Part shown: one piece after another, positions 1 through 9,101 of the stretch
Layout of the letters: each line of letters starts with the position of its first letter
How positions within the stretch are numbered: position 1 is the first letter of the stretch
Notes under the pieces: generated by a model
Seen by the model: only the letters and a program-made list of their open reading frames with translations
Databases searched by the model: none
What the model was told of the DNA's origin: nothing
NCBI RefSeq assembly: GCF_017377395.1
Contig: NZ_CP061800.1
Location: forward strand, 6,159,633-6,223,632
Direction: 5' to 3'
Origin: Desulfonema magnum
GTDB taxonomy: Bacteria; Desulfobacterota; Desulfobacteria; Desulfobacterales; 4be13
Length of the DNA: 64,000 bases
Position numbers and translations under genes: made by a program

Positions 1-298
1 AAAAAAAGTCACATCCGTATTTGTTAAAATCATCTCTGGTAATATCAATCCTCAGAACATCACCATGAAACCCCTCTGATTTATAGACAATGACAGCATC
101 CGTCATGATGATGCCCGCACCGTCAACATCTAATTCGGTAAACCCGTATTGTTTGAAAAATCTCACACGGGCTTCGTGGATCAGAGAAAGGACCGCGTCA
201 TTTCCGAGATGACCGCCATAATTAATATCACTGATGCGAACAGGTATGTGTGTGGAAAATTCAAATTTCTCCGGTAAATCTAATTCAACTCGTGCCAT
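1..298 (-). CDS. Hotdog-fold acyl-CoA thioesterase, C-terminus outside window
   Basis: Reading the minus strand from the ATG at 298 gives about 99 residues with no stop before the window edge. The protein begins MARVELDLPEKFEFSTHIPV and contains YGGHLGNDAVL followed by HEARVRFF. This is the pattern of the 4-hydroxybenzoyl-CoA thioesterase / YbgC-like hotdog family, where the residue region around the conserved N-H/G-N-D stretch and the long central helix form the active site. The family hydrolyses acyl-CoA thioesters in the cytoplasm. The substrate cannot be deduced. The call is based on the N-terminal half only; no neighbour on the same strand informs its role. Confidence 0.75.
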   Translation of the reverse strand, partial: MARVELDLPEKFEFSTHIPVRISDINYGGHLGNDAVLSLIHEARVRFFKQYGFTELDVDGAGIIMTDAVIVYKSEGFHGDVLRIDITRDDFNKYGCDFF

Positions 299-750
299 TT
301 TTTATCTTCTCGCGGACGCGCATTCACAATCAGAAAACTGCTGAGGTAATAAATACGCGTGTTTTTAAATTTTTTTCAAATGCAGGGCATATGGGTAAGC
401 CGTCTGAAAATGCCGCTTTTTACCATTATTTTTTGTTCGTATGCTGTTCCCTTCGACAGGCTCAGGGAACGCATGTCGGCCATGCCCTGATCAGCCGTGC
501 CCTGAGCCACTGTGCCCCAAGCCGCCGTGCCCTGAGCTTGTCGAAGGGCAGAAAAATTAACTGATTTAGACGGCCTACACATGGGGCGTGTTTACGATTT
601 AGGGGAGTGAGCCGTCGAGGATCGCTGAAATTACATTTTAGCAACGTCTCACGCGTCGGCCCTTCTCTGAAAAAAATGTGCTGAAATTTCATTTCAGCGT
701 GCCTCGCCCGAGTCATAAAAAGTCTTCCTGATGACTCACCCGAAAGCAGG
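299..750. repeat. Intergenic gap with inverted REP-like arms
   Basis: No gene is supported here. Two arms, CCCTTCGACAGGCTCAGGG at 449-467 and CCCTGAGCTTGTCGAAGGG at 530-548, are inverted copies of one 19-base motif (one mismatch) separated by about 60 bases that contain further degenerate GTGCCCTGAGC units. A related cluster lies at about 32050-32125. This motif type is common as dispersed intergenic palindromes in many bacterial genomes. The ORFs that cross it owe their length to the repeat and show no family resemblance. Confidence 0.7.
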
Positions 751-1386
751 TCATGCGCTCTTGTCCGAATACTCACACAGGTGACAAAGCGGGCAATCCG
801 GGCAATTCGGTTTTCTTGCCTTACAAACAGCCCTTCCGAAATAAATGAGACGCAGACCAAAATCATTCCATTCTTTTTGCGGGATGATCTTCATAAGATC
901 AAATTCAATCTTTGCGGGATCCGTATTTTTCGTAAGCCCCAGCCGTTTTGAAATCCGTTTCACATGCGTATCCACGACCATCCCGGGAATGCCGAACGCG
1001 GCCCCTAACACCACATTGGCTGTCTTACGCCCCACCCCGGGAAGTTCCAGAAGTTCTTCCAGGGTCCCGGGAACATCCCCGTTATATTTTTCCATAAGCA
1101 TTTTGGAACAATTTCGGATATTTTTTGCCTTGTTGCGAAAATAGCCTGTGGGACGGATCAGTTTTTCAATGTCTTCCAAAGAGGCATTCACAAAATCATC
1201 AGGTGAGGCTAAGGTATCGAACAATTTTTTTGTCACAGAATTTACTTGCTTATCTGTACATTGAGCAGATAATATGGTGGCTACAAGCAGCTCAAACGGA
1301 TTCCTGTGTTGTAACTGAGTCTTGACATGCGGATAGATCGCTTTTAGTATTTTACAGATGTTATGTGTGCGTGTTTTTATTTTCAT
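751..1386 (-). CDS. nth: Endonuclease III (base-excision DNA glycosylase/AP lyase)
   Basis: A 211-residue protein, the usual length for endonuclease III, which removes oxidised pyrimidines from DNA and cleaves the abasic site. The helix-hairpin-helix LPGVGRKTANVV (residues 115-126) carries the catalytic lysine K121, and VVDTHVKR carries the catalytic aspartate D139, matching K120 and D138 of the Escherichia coli enzyme. The C-terminus has the [4Fe-4S] pattern C-x6-C-x2-C-x5-C at C188, C195, C198 and C204. The start at 1386 fits the family N-terminus, although no strong ribosome-binding site is visible. It is divergent from the thiouridylase-like gene that begins 80 bases away. Confidence 0.96.
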   Translation of the reverse strand: MKIKTRTHNICKILKAIYPHVKTQLQHRNPFELLVATILSAQCTDKQVNSVTKKLFDTLASPDDFVNASLEDIEKLIRPTGYFRNKAKNIRNCSKMLMEKYNGDVPGTLEELLELPGVGRKTANVVLGAAFGIPGMVVDTHVKRISKRLGLTKNTDPAKIEFDLMKIIPQKEWNDFGLRLIYFGRAVCKARKPNCPDCPLCHLCEYSDKSA

Positions 1387-1465
1387 TATAATTTAAGCAT
1401 GTTGATATTATTAATTTGAAACCTGCAAATGATCAGTTGATTTTTAAAAAAAAATTTAATCTGTT

Positions 1466-2461
1466 ATGAGTTTACATTCAAAAAAAGTTCGTGCGCTGGG
1501 GCTTTGTTCCGGGGGCCTTGACAGTATTCTGGCCGGGCTGATTCTGCGCAGACAGGGAACAGAGGTTGAATGGGTGACATTTGAAACCCCGTTTTTTTCA
1601 TCTGAAAAATCCCGAAAAGCGTCTTCCAATACAGGAATCCCATTAATTGTGAAAAATATCACTTCTGTTTATCTTGAAATGCTGAAAAATCCGCCATGCG
1701 GATACGGAAATCATATGAATCCCTGCATGGACTGCCACGCGCTCATGTTCAGGCTCGCGGGCCAAATCATGCAAGAAAAAAAATTTGATTTTCTTTTCAG
1801 CGGTGAGGTCATGGGACAACGCCCCATGTCCCAGACAAGGTCTTCTCTCCGTTATGTGGAAAAACATTCCGGATTTGACGGCCACATATTGCGTCCCCTG
1901 AGTGCCCAAAGACTCCCGGTGACGATTCCTGAACAAGAGGGGCTGGTCAGCAGGGAACTTTTGCCCGGCATGGCCGGAAGATCCCGCAAGCCCCAGATGG
2001 CATTGGCAAAAGAATTCGGCATCACAGATTATCCGGCTCCCGGAGGCGGCTGTCTCCTCACGGACAAAGGATATTCAGACCGTCTTAAAGACCTTTTTGA
2101 GCATCAGAAAACTTATGCTGAAAACGAACTTCATCTTTTAAAATACGGACGTCATTTTCGCCTGAACCCTGACACGAAAATTATCGTGGGGCGAACCCAG
2201 AAAGACAATGAGCAAATCGTCAAATATCACAATCCGTCGGAAGATGTCATCATTAAAATGAAAAAAATTCCCGGACCCACCATCATTATGCCGCATGGAC
2301 ACGATAAGGATATGGTGGCACTGGCAGCGTCCATATGCGTAGGTTACAGTAAAAACCCGGATAATACTGTTGTTGATGTCAGTGTCACGGGTCCGCGCGG
2401 GAAAGAAATTATCCGGACAATCGGGATACCACCGGATAAGGTGAAACATTTTCTGATGTAA
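1466..2461 (+). CDS. ThiI/MnmA-like PP-loop tRNA thiouridylase family protein
   Basis: The 331-residue protein starts with a PP-loop ATP pyrophosphatase motif, SGGLDS at residues 15-20, typical of enzymes that adenylate a base before sulfur insertion into tRNA. MNPCMDCHALMF (C87, C90) resembles the MnmA NPCxxCN segment, and PAPGGGCLLT supplies C196. Two spaced cysteines plus a third distal one is the arrangement seen in [4Fe-4S]-dependent tRNA thiolation enzymes, so cluster binding is inferred. The C-terminal third (about 215-331), with VGRTQKDNEQI and IMPHG, looks like an added RNA-binding-type domain. The modified position is not predictable; the family is often labelled only as thiouridylase. 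Moderate confidence in the exact function, high in the family. Confidence 0.8.
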   Translation: MSLHSKKVRALGLCSGGLDSILAGLILRRQGTEVEWVTFETPFFSSEKSRKASSNTGIPLIVKNITSVYLEMLKNPPCGYGNHMNPCMDCHALMFRLAGQIMQEKKFDFLFSGEVMGQRPMSQTRSSLRYVEKHSGFDGHILRPLSAQRLPVTIPEQEGLVSRELLPGMAGRSRKPQMALAKEFGITDYPAPGGGCLLTDKGYSDRLKDLFEHQKTYAENELHLLKYGRHFRLNPDTKIIVGRTQKDNEQIVKYHNPSEDVIIKMKKIPGPTIIMPHGHDKDMVALAASICVGYSKNPDNTVVDVSVTGPRGKEIIRTIGIPPDKVKHFLM

Positions 2462-2602
2462 ACAATCAGCAGACGGAAAAAAGTTTGTTGTTCCGTGTTC
2501 AGACGGTCTCTGTGAAATCAGGGGGGATAATTCGGCAGAACAGGGTCCCTGAGCGCGGAAATATGAACCTTTTCACCTTGCTGACGTTGGGAGAAATATA
2601 AG

Positions 2603-4411
2603 ATGGGAATTAAATGTAAAATTATCTTGTCCGTAAGCATTACAATTTTTATATCTTTTCTGATTTTAACAATGGTGATCGGTAAGAAATCAGGTGATAG
2701 TGTCAGGGAGCTTGTTTATCAGATGACCGAAGAAGCCGCATACAAAAATGGTCTTATGATACAGGCAGAACTGGAAAGAGCAATGGAAAAAGCCCGTGTC
2801 ATGGAACTGTCTTTTGTTGAAATGATAAAATCAGGTCTTACAGACAGACAGTTGTTAGATAATATTCTCATCATAGCAACAAAGAAAGACCCGAATATCT
2901 TCGGGACCTGGATGTTATGGGAACCAAATGCCTTTGATGGTAAAGACACCCATTTTACAGACGCACCCGGACATGACAAAACCGGCCGGGTCAATTCATA
3001 TTGGCACTGGGACGGTGATGATATCATTGTGGAACCCAATGTTGACTGGGAAACATCTGACTGGTATCAGATTCCTAAAAAAAACAGGAAAGAAATCCTT
3101 TTAAATCCTTATATATACAAGGTTTCAGGAAAAGATATGCTTCTGGTCAGCGCAATCGTTCCGATAATGTATGAAGGCAGATTCAGAGGCGTGGTGGGTG
3201 TGGATTATAAGCTTGATGTTTTGCAGAAAAAAGTTGCCGAGATAAGCATCCTGGAACAAGGATATGCTGCCCTTGTTGCAAATAATTGTACTTATGTTGC
3301 TCATAAAAAGAATGAATACATCGGCAAAAATATCGGAGAGAAAGAAAAAAAAACAGCTGCCAGAAACGCCGTGAAAAAAGGAGAAAAATATACCGCTGTT
3401 GTTCGCTCTGATGTACTTAATGCTGATGCTTACAGAATCTACATGCCAATAAATATTGGCATATCAGAAATGCCGTGGTCCCTTGTCTTAACAATTCCGA
3501 TGTATAAAATTTCGGAATCTCCCACTAATATCATAAGATTCATCGTAATAACAGGCAGCATTTCGCTGATAATTATCATATTCATATTGCTGATTTTTGT
3601 TCATCTTATTATAGTGAAACCGCTGGCTCGTGTGATTACAGGTCTGAATGAGGGAGCAGAACAGATCACCTTTTCCTCAGACCAGATTTCATCCGGAAGC
3701 CAATCTTTGGCTCAGGGGGCCTCCCAACAGGCTGCGTTCACTCAGGATACAGTTTCATCTATAGAAGATGTGTCTTCCATGATCAAAAAAAATGCAGACA
3801 GCGCCACCCAGTCAGATAATCTTATGAACGAAGTGAGACAGGTTATTCAAAAGGCCAATGCGTCAATGAACAAACTGGCAGGTTCCATGGAAGAAATCAT
3901 CAGGGCAAGCGAGGAAACATCCAGGATTGTAAAAACAATTGATGAGATTTCTTTTCAGACGAATCTTCTGGCACTGAACGCCGCGGTTGAAGCAGCCAGA
4001 GCCGGTGAAGCCGGTGGCGGTTTTGCCGTGGTTGCCGATGAGGTAAGGAACCTGGCAATGAGGGCAGCCGAAGCCGCAAGAAACACATCAGATCTGATAG
4101 AGGGGACATTAAAAAAGATACAGACTGGCGGGAAGATTGCATCTGAAACCCATCAGGCTTTCGGGGAAGTTAGGAATCACTCGGGCAAAGTCGGAAAACT
4201 GATTACTGAAATTGCAGCCACATCTGATGAACAGGCCCTGAGAATGGATCAGGTAAACAGGGCTGTCACAGATATGGATAAGATAACTCAGGATAATGCA
4301 GCCAATGCAGAAGAATCCGCAGCCGCAGCCGCAGAAATGAATGCTCAGGCGGAGAAAATAAAATCGCTTATAACTGAATTAGTGAGGTTGGTGAATTCCT
4401 CGAAAAAGTAA
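2603..4411 (+). CDS. Methyl-accepting chemotaxis protein with dCache sensor
   Basis: A 602-residue membrane chemoreceptor. A first membrane helix lies at about 6-26, followed by an extracytoplasmic dCache-like domain to about residue 305 (note the NIFGTWMLWEPNAFDG and SYWHWDG stretches and VVGVDYKLDVL), a second helix at about 312-337, and a long cytoplasmic signalling rod. The hairpin tip is unmistakable: EISFQTNLLALNAAVEAARA then GFAVVADEVRNLA, which binds CheA and CheW. A GGGAG-type ribosome-binding site precedes the ATG. The C-terminus ends in NSSKK without the CheR/CheB-tethering pentapeptide. The ligand is unknown; aromatic-rich dCache domains commonly bind small organic ligands. No che genes are in the window, so it must join a chemotaxis complex encoded elsewhere. 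Confidence 0.95.
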   Translation: MGIKCKIILSVSITIFISFLILTMVIGKKSGDSVRELVYQMTEEAAYKNGLMIQAELERAMEKARVMELSFVEMIKSGLTDRQLLDNILIIATKKDPNIFGTWMLWEPNAFDGKDTHFTDAPGHDKTGRVNSYWHWDGDDIIVEPNVDWETSDWYQIPKKNRKEILLNPYIYKVSGKDMLLVSAIVPIMYEGRFRGVVGVDYKLDVLQKKVAEISILEQGYAALVANNCTYVAHKKNEYIGKNIGEKEKKTAARNAVKKGEKYTAVVRSDVLNADAYRIYMPINIGISEMPWSLVLTIPMYKISESPTNIIRFIVITGSISLIIIIFILLIFVHLIIVKPLARVITGLNEGAEQITFSSDQISSGSQSLAQGASQQAAFTQDTVSSIEDVSSMIKKNADSATQSDNLMNEVRQVIQKANASMNKLAGSMEEIIRASEETSRIVKTIDEISFQTNLLALNAAVEAARAGEAGGGFAVVADEVRNLAMRAAEAARNTSDLIEGTLKKIQTGGKIASETHQAFGEVRNHSGKVGKLITEIAATSDEQALRMDQVNRAVTDMDKITQDNAANAEESAAAAAEMNAQAEKIKSLITELVRLVNSSKK

Positions 4412-4949
4412 CCATATAAAGATTAAACGCTTATAAAGAGAGAGTGGCCGGAAAGGTTTTCGGCGGTGATCAAAAAAATATCCCCGACGGGGTTGCAACC
4501 CCATACGCATCAGGCTAAGACTGCCGGACGGGGTTTGCAACCCCGTCCGAAACGTTTGTTTTCGGGGGTCGGAAAATATTTCGGACGGGGTTGCAAACCC
4601 CGTCCGGCAGATCACGGGTTAATAAAAACAATGAGTTACGATCTTAGCCTGATGCATATGGGTTGCAACCCCATACGCATCAGGCTAAGGAATTTTGGTG
4701 GTGTTCTAAAACTGGACTTGTTCCGATATTTGCCAAATTGATTCAGAGGGTTAAAAAATTTAGCTCCACTTTTAGAACATTACCAGGAATTTTTATGATT
4801 CCGGAACGCCCGAAAATAAAGGTTTTGCCTTTCGGCCGTCGCCCGGTCAGTTTCAATGAAATCAGAATGTTATGTCCTTAGCCTGATGCGTATGGGTTGC
4901 AACCCCCGTCTGATCCGCACTCCTTTTTTCGGCTCATCAGAGGACAAGT
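4412..4949. repeat. Intergenic repeat cluster: GGGGTTGCAACCCC palindromes and an 88-bp element
   Basis: The 540-base gap holds no convincing gene. Three or more copies of a unit built on TTAGCCTGATGCRTATGG followed by GGTTGCAACCCC occur at about 4488-4516, 4645-4690 and 4878-4907, in both orientations. Two palindromes built on CGGACGGGGTT...CCCCGTCCG lie at about 4527-4552 and 4592-4617. At 4697-4784 is one copy of a dispersed 88-bp element with inverted ends GGTGGTGTTCTAAAA and TTTTAGAACATTACC, whose second copy is at 51968-52055. Confidence 0.75.
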
Positions 4950-5684
4950 ATGATGATTAATAAAAATATAACGTTATTTATTCAGTGCATTATTGACGGG
5001 ATGTATCCTGAAGTGGGAGAAGCCATGGTGCAAATTTTTCAGAAACTGGGTGTCTCCATGACCTGTCCCACAGATCAGACGTGCTGTGGTCAGCCGGCAT
5101 TTAACTCCGGTTATCGGAAAGAAGCCAGAGAGGCTGCCAAACGATTTATCAGAATTTTCGAGAATGCTGAACTTATTGTCTGCCCTTCGGGATCATGTGT
5201 GAACATGGTGAGACATCATTACCCGGAGCTGTTTCACGACGATCCGAAATGGCTGCGGCGGTCGGAGCAAATCAGTTCAACCACATATGAATTCACAGAA
5301 TACCTGGTGGATGTTCTTGGCGTGGAAGATGTGGGAGCAAGTTATCGTGGAAAAATTACTTATCATGACTCATGCCACCTCCTTCGGGGCATTGGCGTGC
5401 GTGAACAGCCTCGGAAACTCATTCGTAACGTGCGAGGCACCGAGTTTACGGAGATGAAGGATTCTGACCGATGCTGCGGGTTCGGAGGTGCTTTTTCAGT
5501 GAAATATCCTGAAATTTCAACAGCCATGGCAGAGGACAAAGTGAAAAACATCACAGATTCCGGTGCGGATGTGGTGGTGGGCTGTGATATGGGCTGTCTG
5601 ATGAACATTCAGGGTATGTTAAGCCGTAAGGAATCCTCAGTCAGGGTTATGCACATCGCACAGCTTCTTGCACTCCGAGCATAA
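4950..5684 (+). CDS. LutA/YkgE-type (Fe-S)-binding protein with two CCG domains
   Basis: The 244-residue protein has the two cysteine-rich CCG modules of LutA, GlcF and heterodisulfide-reductase-like subunits. The first ends with TCCGQP and CPSGSC, the second with HDSCH, RCCGFGGAF and GCDMGC. Proteins of this family carry Fe-S centres and act as electron-transfer subunits; LutA works with LutB and LutC in L-lactate oxidation. Here lutB and lutC are absent, so the specific role is open. The start follows an AGAGGACA ribosome-binding site. A strong hairpin at 5688-5714 lies just after the stop. The next gene, an acyl-CoA synthetase, converges on it. Confidence 0.88.
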   Translation: MMINKNITLFIQCIIDGMYPEVGEAMVQIFQKLGVSMTCPTDQTCCGQPAFNSGYRKEAREAAKRFIRIFENAELIVCPSGSCVNMVRHHYPELFHDDPKWLRRSEQISSTTYEFTEYLVDVLGVEDVGASYRGKITYHDSCHLLRGIGVREQPRKLIRNVRGTEFTEMKDSDRCCGFGGAFSVKYPEISTAMAEDKVKNITDSGADVVVGCDMGCLMNIQGMLSRKESSVRVMHIAQLLALRA

Positions 5685-5714
5685 AAAGAGTGCCAAACTG
5701 TAAGTTTGGCACTC
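5683..5714 (-). terminator. Rho-independent terminator of the acyl-CoA synthetase gene
   Basis: A perfect 12-bp stem, GAGTGCCAAACT and AGTTTGGCACTC, with a 3-base loop occupies 5688-5714. On the minus strand the stem is followed by a run of T, the classic intrinsic terminator, 87 bases past the stop of the synthetase gene. On the plus strand the same hairpin sits directly behind the LutA-like gene but lacks a T run. Confidence 0.85.
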
Positions 5715-5800
5715 CGGATACGGGTTGTTGATTTCTGAACAGGGACATGTCGCTCAAGTGCGTCTGGTTTGTCTCAGACGATTATCGAGACTCAAAAGAA

Positions 5801-7708
5801 TCAGTCTTTTCTTGATTTTGCATACCCGATGGAGCCCAGCGCTTCTTCCATTTCCCCCAGGGTGGCCGGATCATCTATTGTGGCAGGCACTTTGTATTCC
5901 TTGTTGTCCGCAATTTTCTGGATGGTGCCTCTCAGAATTTTCCCGGAACGGGTCTTGGGCAGACGTTTCACCACCGTGGCCGTCTTGAACGCGGCCACAG
6001 GCCCGATGCGCTCCCGCACCATCTGAATCACTTCTCTGATAATCTCATCATTGGCTTTGGTCACGCCCGCCTTCAGCACCATGAACCCCACGGGAATCTG
6101 TCCCTTGAGTTTGTCCTCGACCCCGAGCACCGCGCATTCGGCCACGTCGGGATGGTCGGAAAGTACCTCCTCCATCGCGCCCGTGGAGAGGCGATGCCCC
6201 GCGACATTGATGATGTCATCGGTACGGGACATGACATAGACATACCCCTCCTCGTCAATATACCCCGCGTCCGCTGTCTTGTAGTATCCCGGAAATTCCT
6301 CAAGGTAAGCCTTGACATAGCCGTCGTCATTGTTCCAGAGCGTGGGGAGGGTTCCCGGAGGCAGCGGCAGTTTCACCACCAGCGCGCCGATGTCACCGGC
6401 CTTCACAGGCCTGCACTCGGGATCCACGACCTGGACATTCCAGCCCGGCACGGATTTCGTGGGGGAGCCGTATCTGACCGGAAAATGATGCAGGCCCATG
6501 CAGTTGGCGCAGATGGCCCACCCGGTCTCGGTCTGCCACCAGTGGTCAATCACCGGCACGCCCAGATTCTTCTCCGACCACTGGATGGTGTCGGGATCGG
6601 ATCTTTCCCCCGCGAGAAAGAGAATTTTGAAGTCTGAGAGATCATATTTTCTGATGAACTCGCCTTCGGGATCCTCCCGTTTGATGGCGCGGAAGGCCGT
6701 GGGCGCGGTGAAAAGACTTTTCACCTTATGCTCCGAGATGATCCGCCAGAACACGCCCGCGTCCGGCGTGCCCACAGGTTTTCCCTCGAAAAGTATCGTG
6801 GTGGCGCCCTTGAACAGCGGCGCGTAAACAATGTAGGAATGACCGACCACCCAGCCCACATCGGACGCGGCCCAGAAAACATCGCCCTCATCTATGTCAT
6901 AAATGGCCTTCATGGTCCATTTCAGCGCGACCACATGCCCGCCGTTGTCCCGCACCACGCCCTTGGGCTGGCCGGTTGTTCCGGAGGTGTAAAGCACATA
7001 CAGCGGGTCCGTGGCAGCCACGGGAACACAGTCATGGGGCTCGGCCTTTGTCATGGCCTCATTCCAGTCAATATCCCGCCCGTCAGTCATTGAGGCTGTT
7101 TCCATGGGACGCTGGAAAACAATGCAATGTTCAGGTTTTGACGCTGATATGTTGATGGCTTCGTCAAGGAGCGGTTTGTAGGGAATGACCTTTTTGCCTT
7201 CGATACCGCAGGAGGCCGAGACAATCACTTTGGGCTTGGCGTCTTCGATACGGGTCGCCAGCTCCTTTGCCGCAAATCCGCCGAAAACCACCGAATGCAC
7301 CGCGCCGATACGGGCGCATGCGAGCATGGCAATGGCCGCCTCGGGGATCATAGGCATGTAAATGATAACACGATCCCCTTTTGAAACTCCCTGATCAGCA
7401 AGGGCCCCGGCAAATTTTGCGACCTCATCCCTCAGTTCCGTATAGGTATATTTTTTAATTGTATCTGTTACGGGACTGTCATAAATCAGGGCAGTCTGAT
7501 CGCCTTTTCCGTTGTCAACGTGATAGTCCAGCGCATTGTAGCAGGTATTGATTTCCCCTCCGACAAACCAGCGATAAAAGGGCTTATTTGAGTCATCAAT
7601 GACCTTGTCCCATTTTTTATACCAATGGCAGTCTTCAGCCACTTCCCCCCAGAATGCCTGGGGGTCCTTGATGGATCTTTCAAAAGCTTCATCGTACTTG
7701 TTGGTCAT
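5801..7708 (-). CDS. AMP-forming propionyl/acetyl-CoA synthetase (PrpE-like)
   Basis: A 635-residue enzyme that activates short-chain acids (acetate or propionate) with ATP and CoA. The adenylate-forming P-loop is YTSGTTGQPKGVVRDNGGH; RDNGGH rather than the acetyl-CoA-synthetase RPTGGY points to the propionyl-CoA synthetase branch. DHWWQTETGW and the C-terminal PKTRSGKILRG with the catalytic, acetylation-controlled lysine are present. An AAGGAG ribosome-binding site precedes the ATG at 7708. Its base composition is more GC-rich than many neighbours, as expected of a conserved gene. It stands alone between a convergent LutA-like gene and an empty region, ending at its own terminator. Substrate choice between acetate and propionate is inferred. 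Confidence 0.93.
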   Translation of the reverse strand: MTNKYDEAFERSIKDPQAFWGEVAEDCHWYKKWDKVIDDSNKPFYRWFVGGEINTCYNALDYHVDNGKGDQTALIYDSPVTDTIKKYTYTELRDEVAKFAGALADQGVSKGDRVIIYMPMIPEAAIAMLACARIGAVHSVVFGGFAAKELATRIEDAKPKVIVSASCGIEGKKVIPYKPLLDEAINISASKPEHCIVFQRPMETASMTDGRDIDWNEAMTKAEPHDCVPVAATDPLYVLYTSGTTGQPKGVVRDNGGHVVALKWTMKAIYDIDEGDVFWAASDVGWVVGHSYIVYAPLFKGATTILFEGKPVGTPDAGVFWRIISEHKVKSLFTAPTAFRAIKREDPEGEFIRKYDLSDFKILFLAGERSDPDTIQWSEKNLGVPVIDHWWQTETGWAICANCMGLHHFPVRYGSPTKSVPGWNVQVVDPECRPVKAGDIGALVVKLPLPPGTLPTLWNNDDGYVKAYLEEFPGYYKTADAGYIDEEGYVYVMSRTDDIINVAGHRLSTGAMEEVLSDHPDVAECAVLGVEDKLKGQIPVGFMVLKAGVTKANDEIIREVIQMVRERIGPVAAFKTATVVKRLPKTRSGKILRGTIQKIADNKEYKVPATIDDPATLGEMEEALGSIGYAKSRKD

Positions 7709-7816
7709 GTTCTTGCTCTCCTTTATAAAGTCAAAGTTCGATGTAAATAAAATCCGAATAACCGAAACCTGTCATCGCTATATATTAAACAATAAAAAAA
7801 TAGTCAAGAACAATAA

Positions 7817-8206
7817 ATGAATCAGATACAGTCGGTGAAATCCAATTATCCACTGATGATTCGTTTTCAGGGAGTTGATAATTACTCAATCGAACAAAAA
7901 GCTTGTCATTCCTGCTTTCGCAGGCTTCAGTGTGAGAGTTGCCCATTTTATACCTGCCATAAAAAAAGAAAAAGTGTTAAAAAGACAACGTCTCTGGCAA
8001 ATAATTCTTTGAAAATTGTCAAACGAAAACCAGGACAGGCTGAGAGTTTCGGAGATCGGAAATATATTGAAAGACTATTTCGTGCCATGGCAACCATCAG
8101 AAATATTGTGTCTTTCATGTTGGTTCAAAAAAAGCCCATAAAAGCCCTTTATGGCTCAGGGCAAAACCTTCGCTCTGCCGCGGACTCAGGTTATGAATGT
8201 GCATAA
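7817..8206 (+). CDS. Doubtful ORF partly derived from an intergenic repeat
   Basis: A 129-codon frame with a cysteine-rich patch (KACHSCFRRLQCESCPFYTC). The patch is encoded by a copy of the GTCATTCCTGCTTTCGCAGG repeat at about 7902-7926, also found at 62768-62787. No family is recognised, there is no clear ribosome-binding site and the rest is low in pattern. It may be a real small cysteine-rich protein, but the repeat origin makes it more likely to be noncoding. Confidence 0.2.
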   Translation: MNQIQSVKSNYPLMIRFQGVDNYSIEQKACHSCFRRLQCESCPFYTCHKKRKSVKKTTSLANNSLKIVKRKPGQAESFGDRKYIERLFRAMATIRNIVSFMLVQKKPIKALYGSGQNLRSAADSGYECA

Positions 8207-8636
8207 TGCTTTCTTATTTACTGAAAATGCTGTATAATTTGTTTTCTCAAAACTTACAGACCTATGCGGATGAATCCATGTTTCGTGCCAGGCCCCTGTA
8301 AATCCCCTTGACATCCGGCTCATTTCTGATAGATAAATTCTCTGATAATCCACTGACATGAATCGTCAGGGAACAAAACTGTCCCAAAAGCTGAAACCGC
8401 GGATATTTTTGTTCCGATGGCATAAACCGTGATTTAAACGACTTCGACAGAAGGGAATGTTCGCTCGCTCTGCCAACCTGCAAGTTTTATTCCCACATCT
8501 GATTTCAATCCTGATTTTATGAAATTTTTCCATCTGACAGCGCTGAAATCAGATATGTCAGCGAACAGCATGGTTTAAAAACAAAGCAGAAGTTTAAATC
8601 TTAATCAATCAGAAATCTTAATCAAGAAAATATACC
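8207..8636. other. Intergenic gap without recognisable gene
   Basis: AT-rich stretch. A 73-codon minus frame at 8262-8483 shows no family features. No repeat of the families found elsewhere in the window was recognised here. Confidence 0.4.
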
Positions 8637-8960
8637 GTGGTCAGAAAACTAAAAAGAACAGTTACATCAGTATTGCCGGTTTCAAACAGAAGAACTGGAA
8701 AATGTATTCATTGCGGGGCATGTTGCAGACTGCCCTATGCGTGTTCTTTCCTAAAACGCAAACCAGAGGGAGGATATTATTGTTCTGTGTATTTTTTTCG
8801 GCCCCTGAATTGCAGAAAATATCCCAGAACAGAATCTGAGTTTATAACAGCAGACACATGCGGCTACAGATTTGAAAATACTGTTAAGACAAACACATGG
8901 ACCATGAGCCTGATCCTCGTTGTGAGAAGTTTTTTTCGTAAATTAATACAATTCAATTAG
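8637..8960 (+). CDS. YkgJ-type cysteine-cluster protein
   Basis: A 107-residue protein with the YkgJ/UPF0153 signature: CIHCGACCRLPYACSF near the N-terminus, then C-x-V-Y-x2-RPLNCRKYP and TCGYRF. The regularly spaced cysteines are thought to bind zinc or an Fe-S cluster; the biochemical role of the family is not known. The reading frame starts at GTG 8637 with only a weak purine-rich upstream stretch, so the start is uncertain. It precedes creD by about 140 bases in the same direction, but no shared function is apparent. Confidence 0.7.
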   Translation: MVRKLKRTVTSVLPVSNRRTGKCIHCGACCRLPYACSFLKRKPEGGYYCSVYFFRPLNCRKYPRTESEFITADTCGYRFENTVKTNTWTMSLILVVRSFFRKLIQFN

Positions 8961-9101
8961 TATCAGCAGATCGAAAAAGACCCCGAACCGCTCTTGGCAA
9001 ACTGACAAATTCGCCAGAAATGTTGAGCAGTTTGGGATCATTTTCAATCTGTTGCCCCCTGAATCACCGCCAACCGCCTGACCAGAAGAAAAATTTTAAA
9101 A

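Noticed and set aside
250..866. Overlapping frames of 104, 68 and 134 codons on both strands
   Set aside because: They run through the CTTCGACAGGCTCAGGG inverted repeat or antisense to endonuclease III and resemble no family.
4483..4907. CRISPR-like spacing of GGGTTGCAACCCC units
   Set aside because: Units occur in both orientations with irregular spacing and no constant-length unique spacers; no cas genes are present.
8262..8483. 73-codon minus-strand frame
   Set aside because: No ribosome-binding site, no recognisable motif and isolated position.
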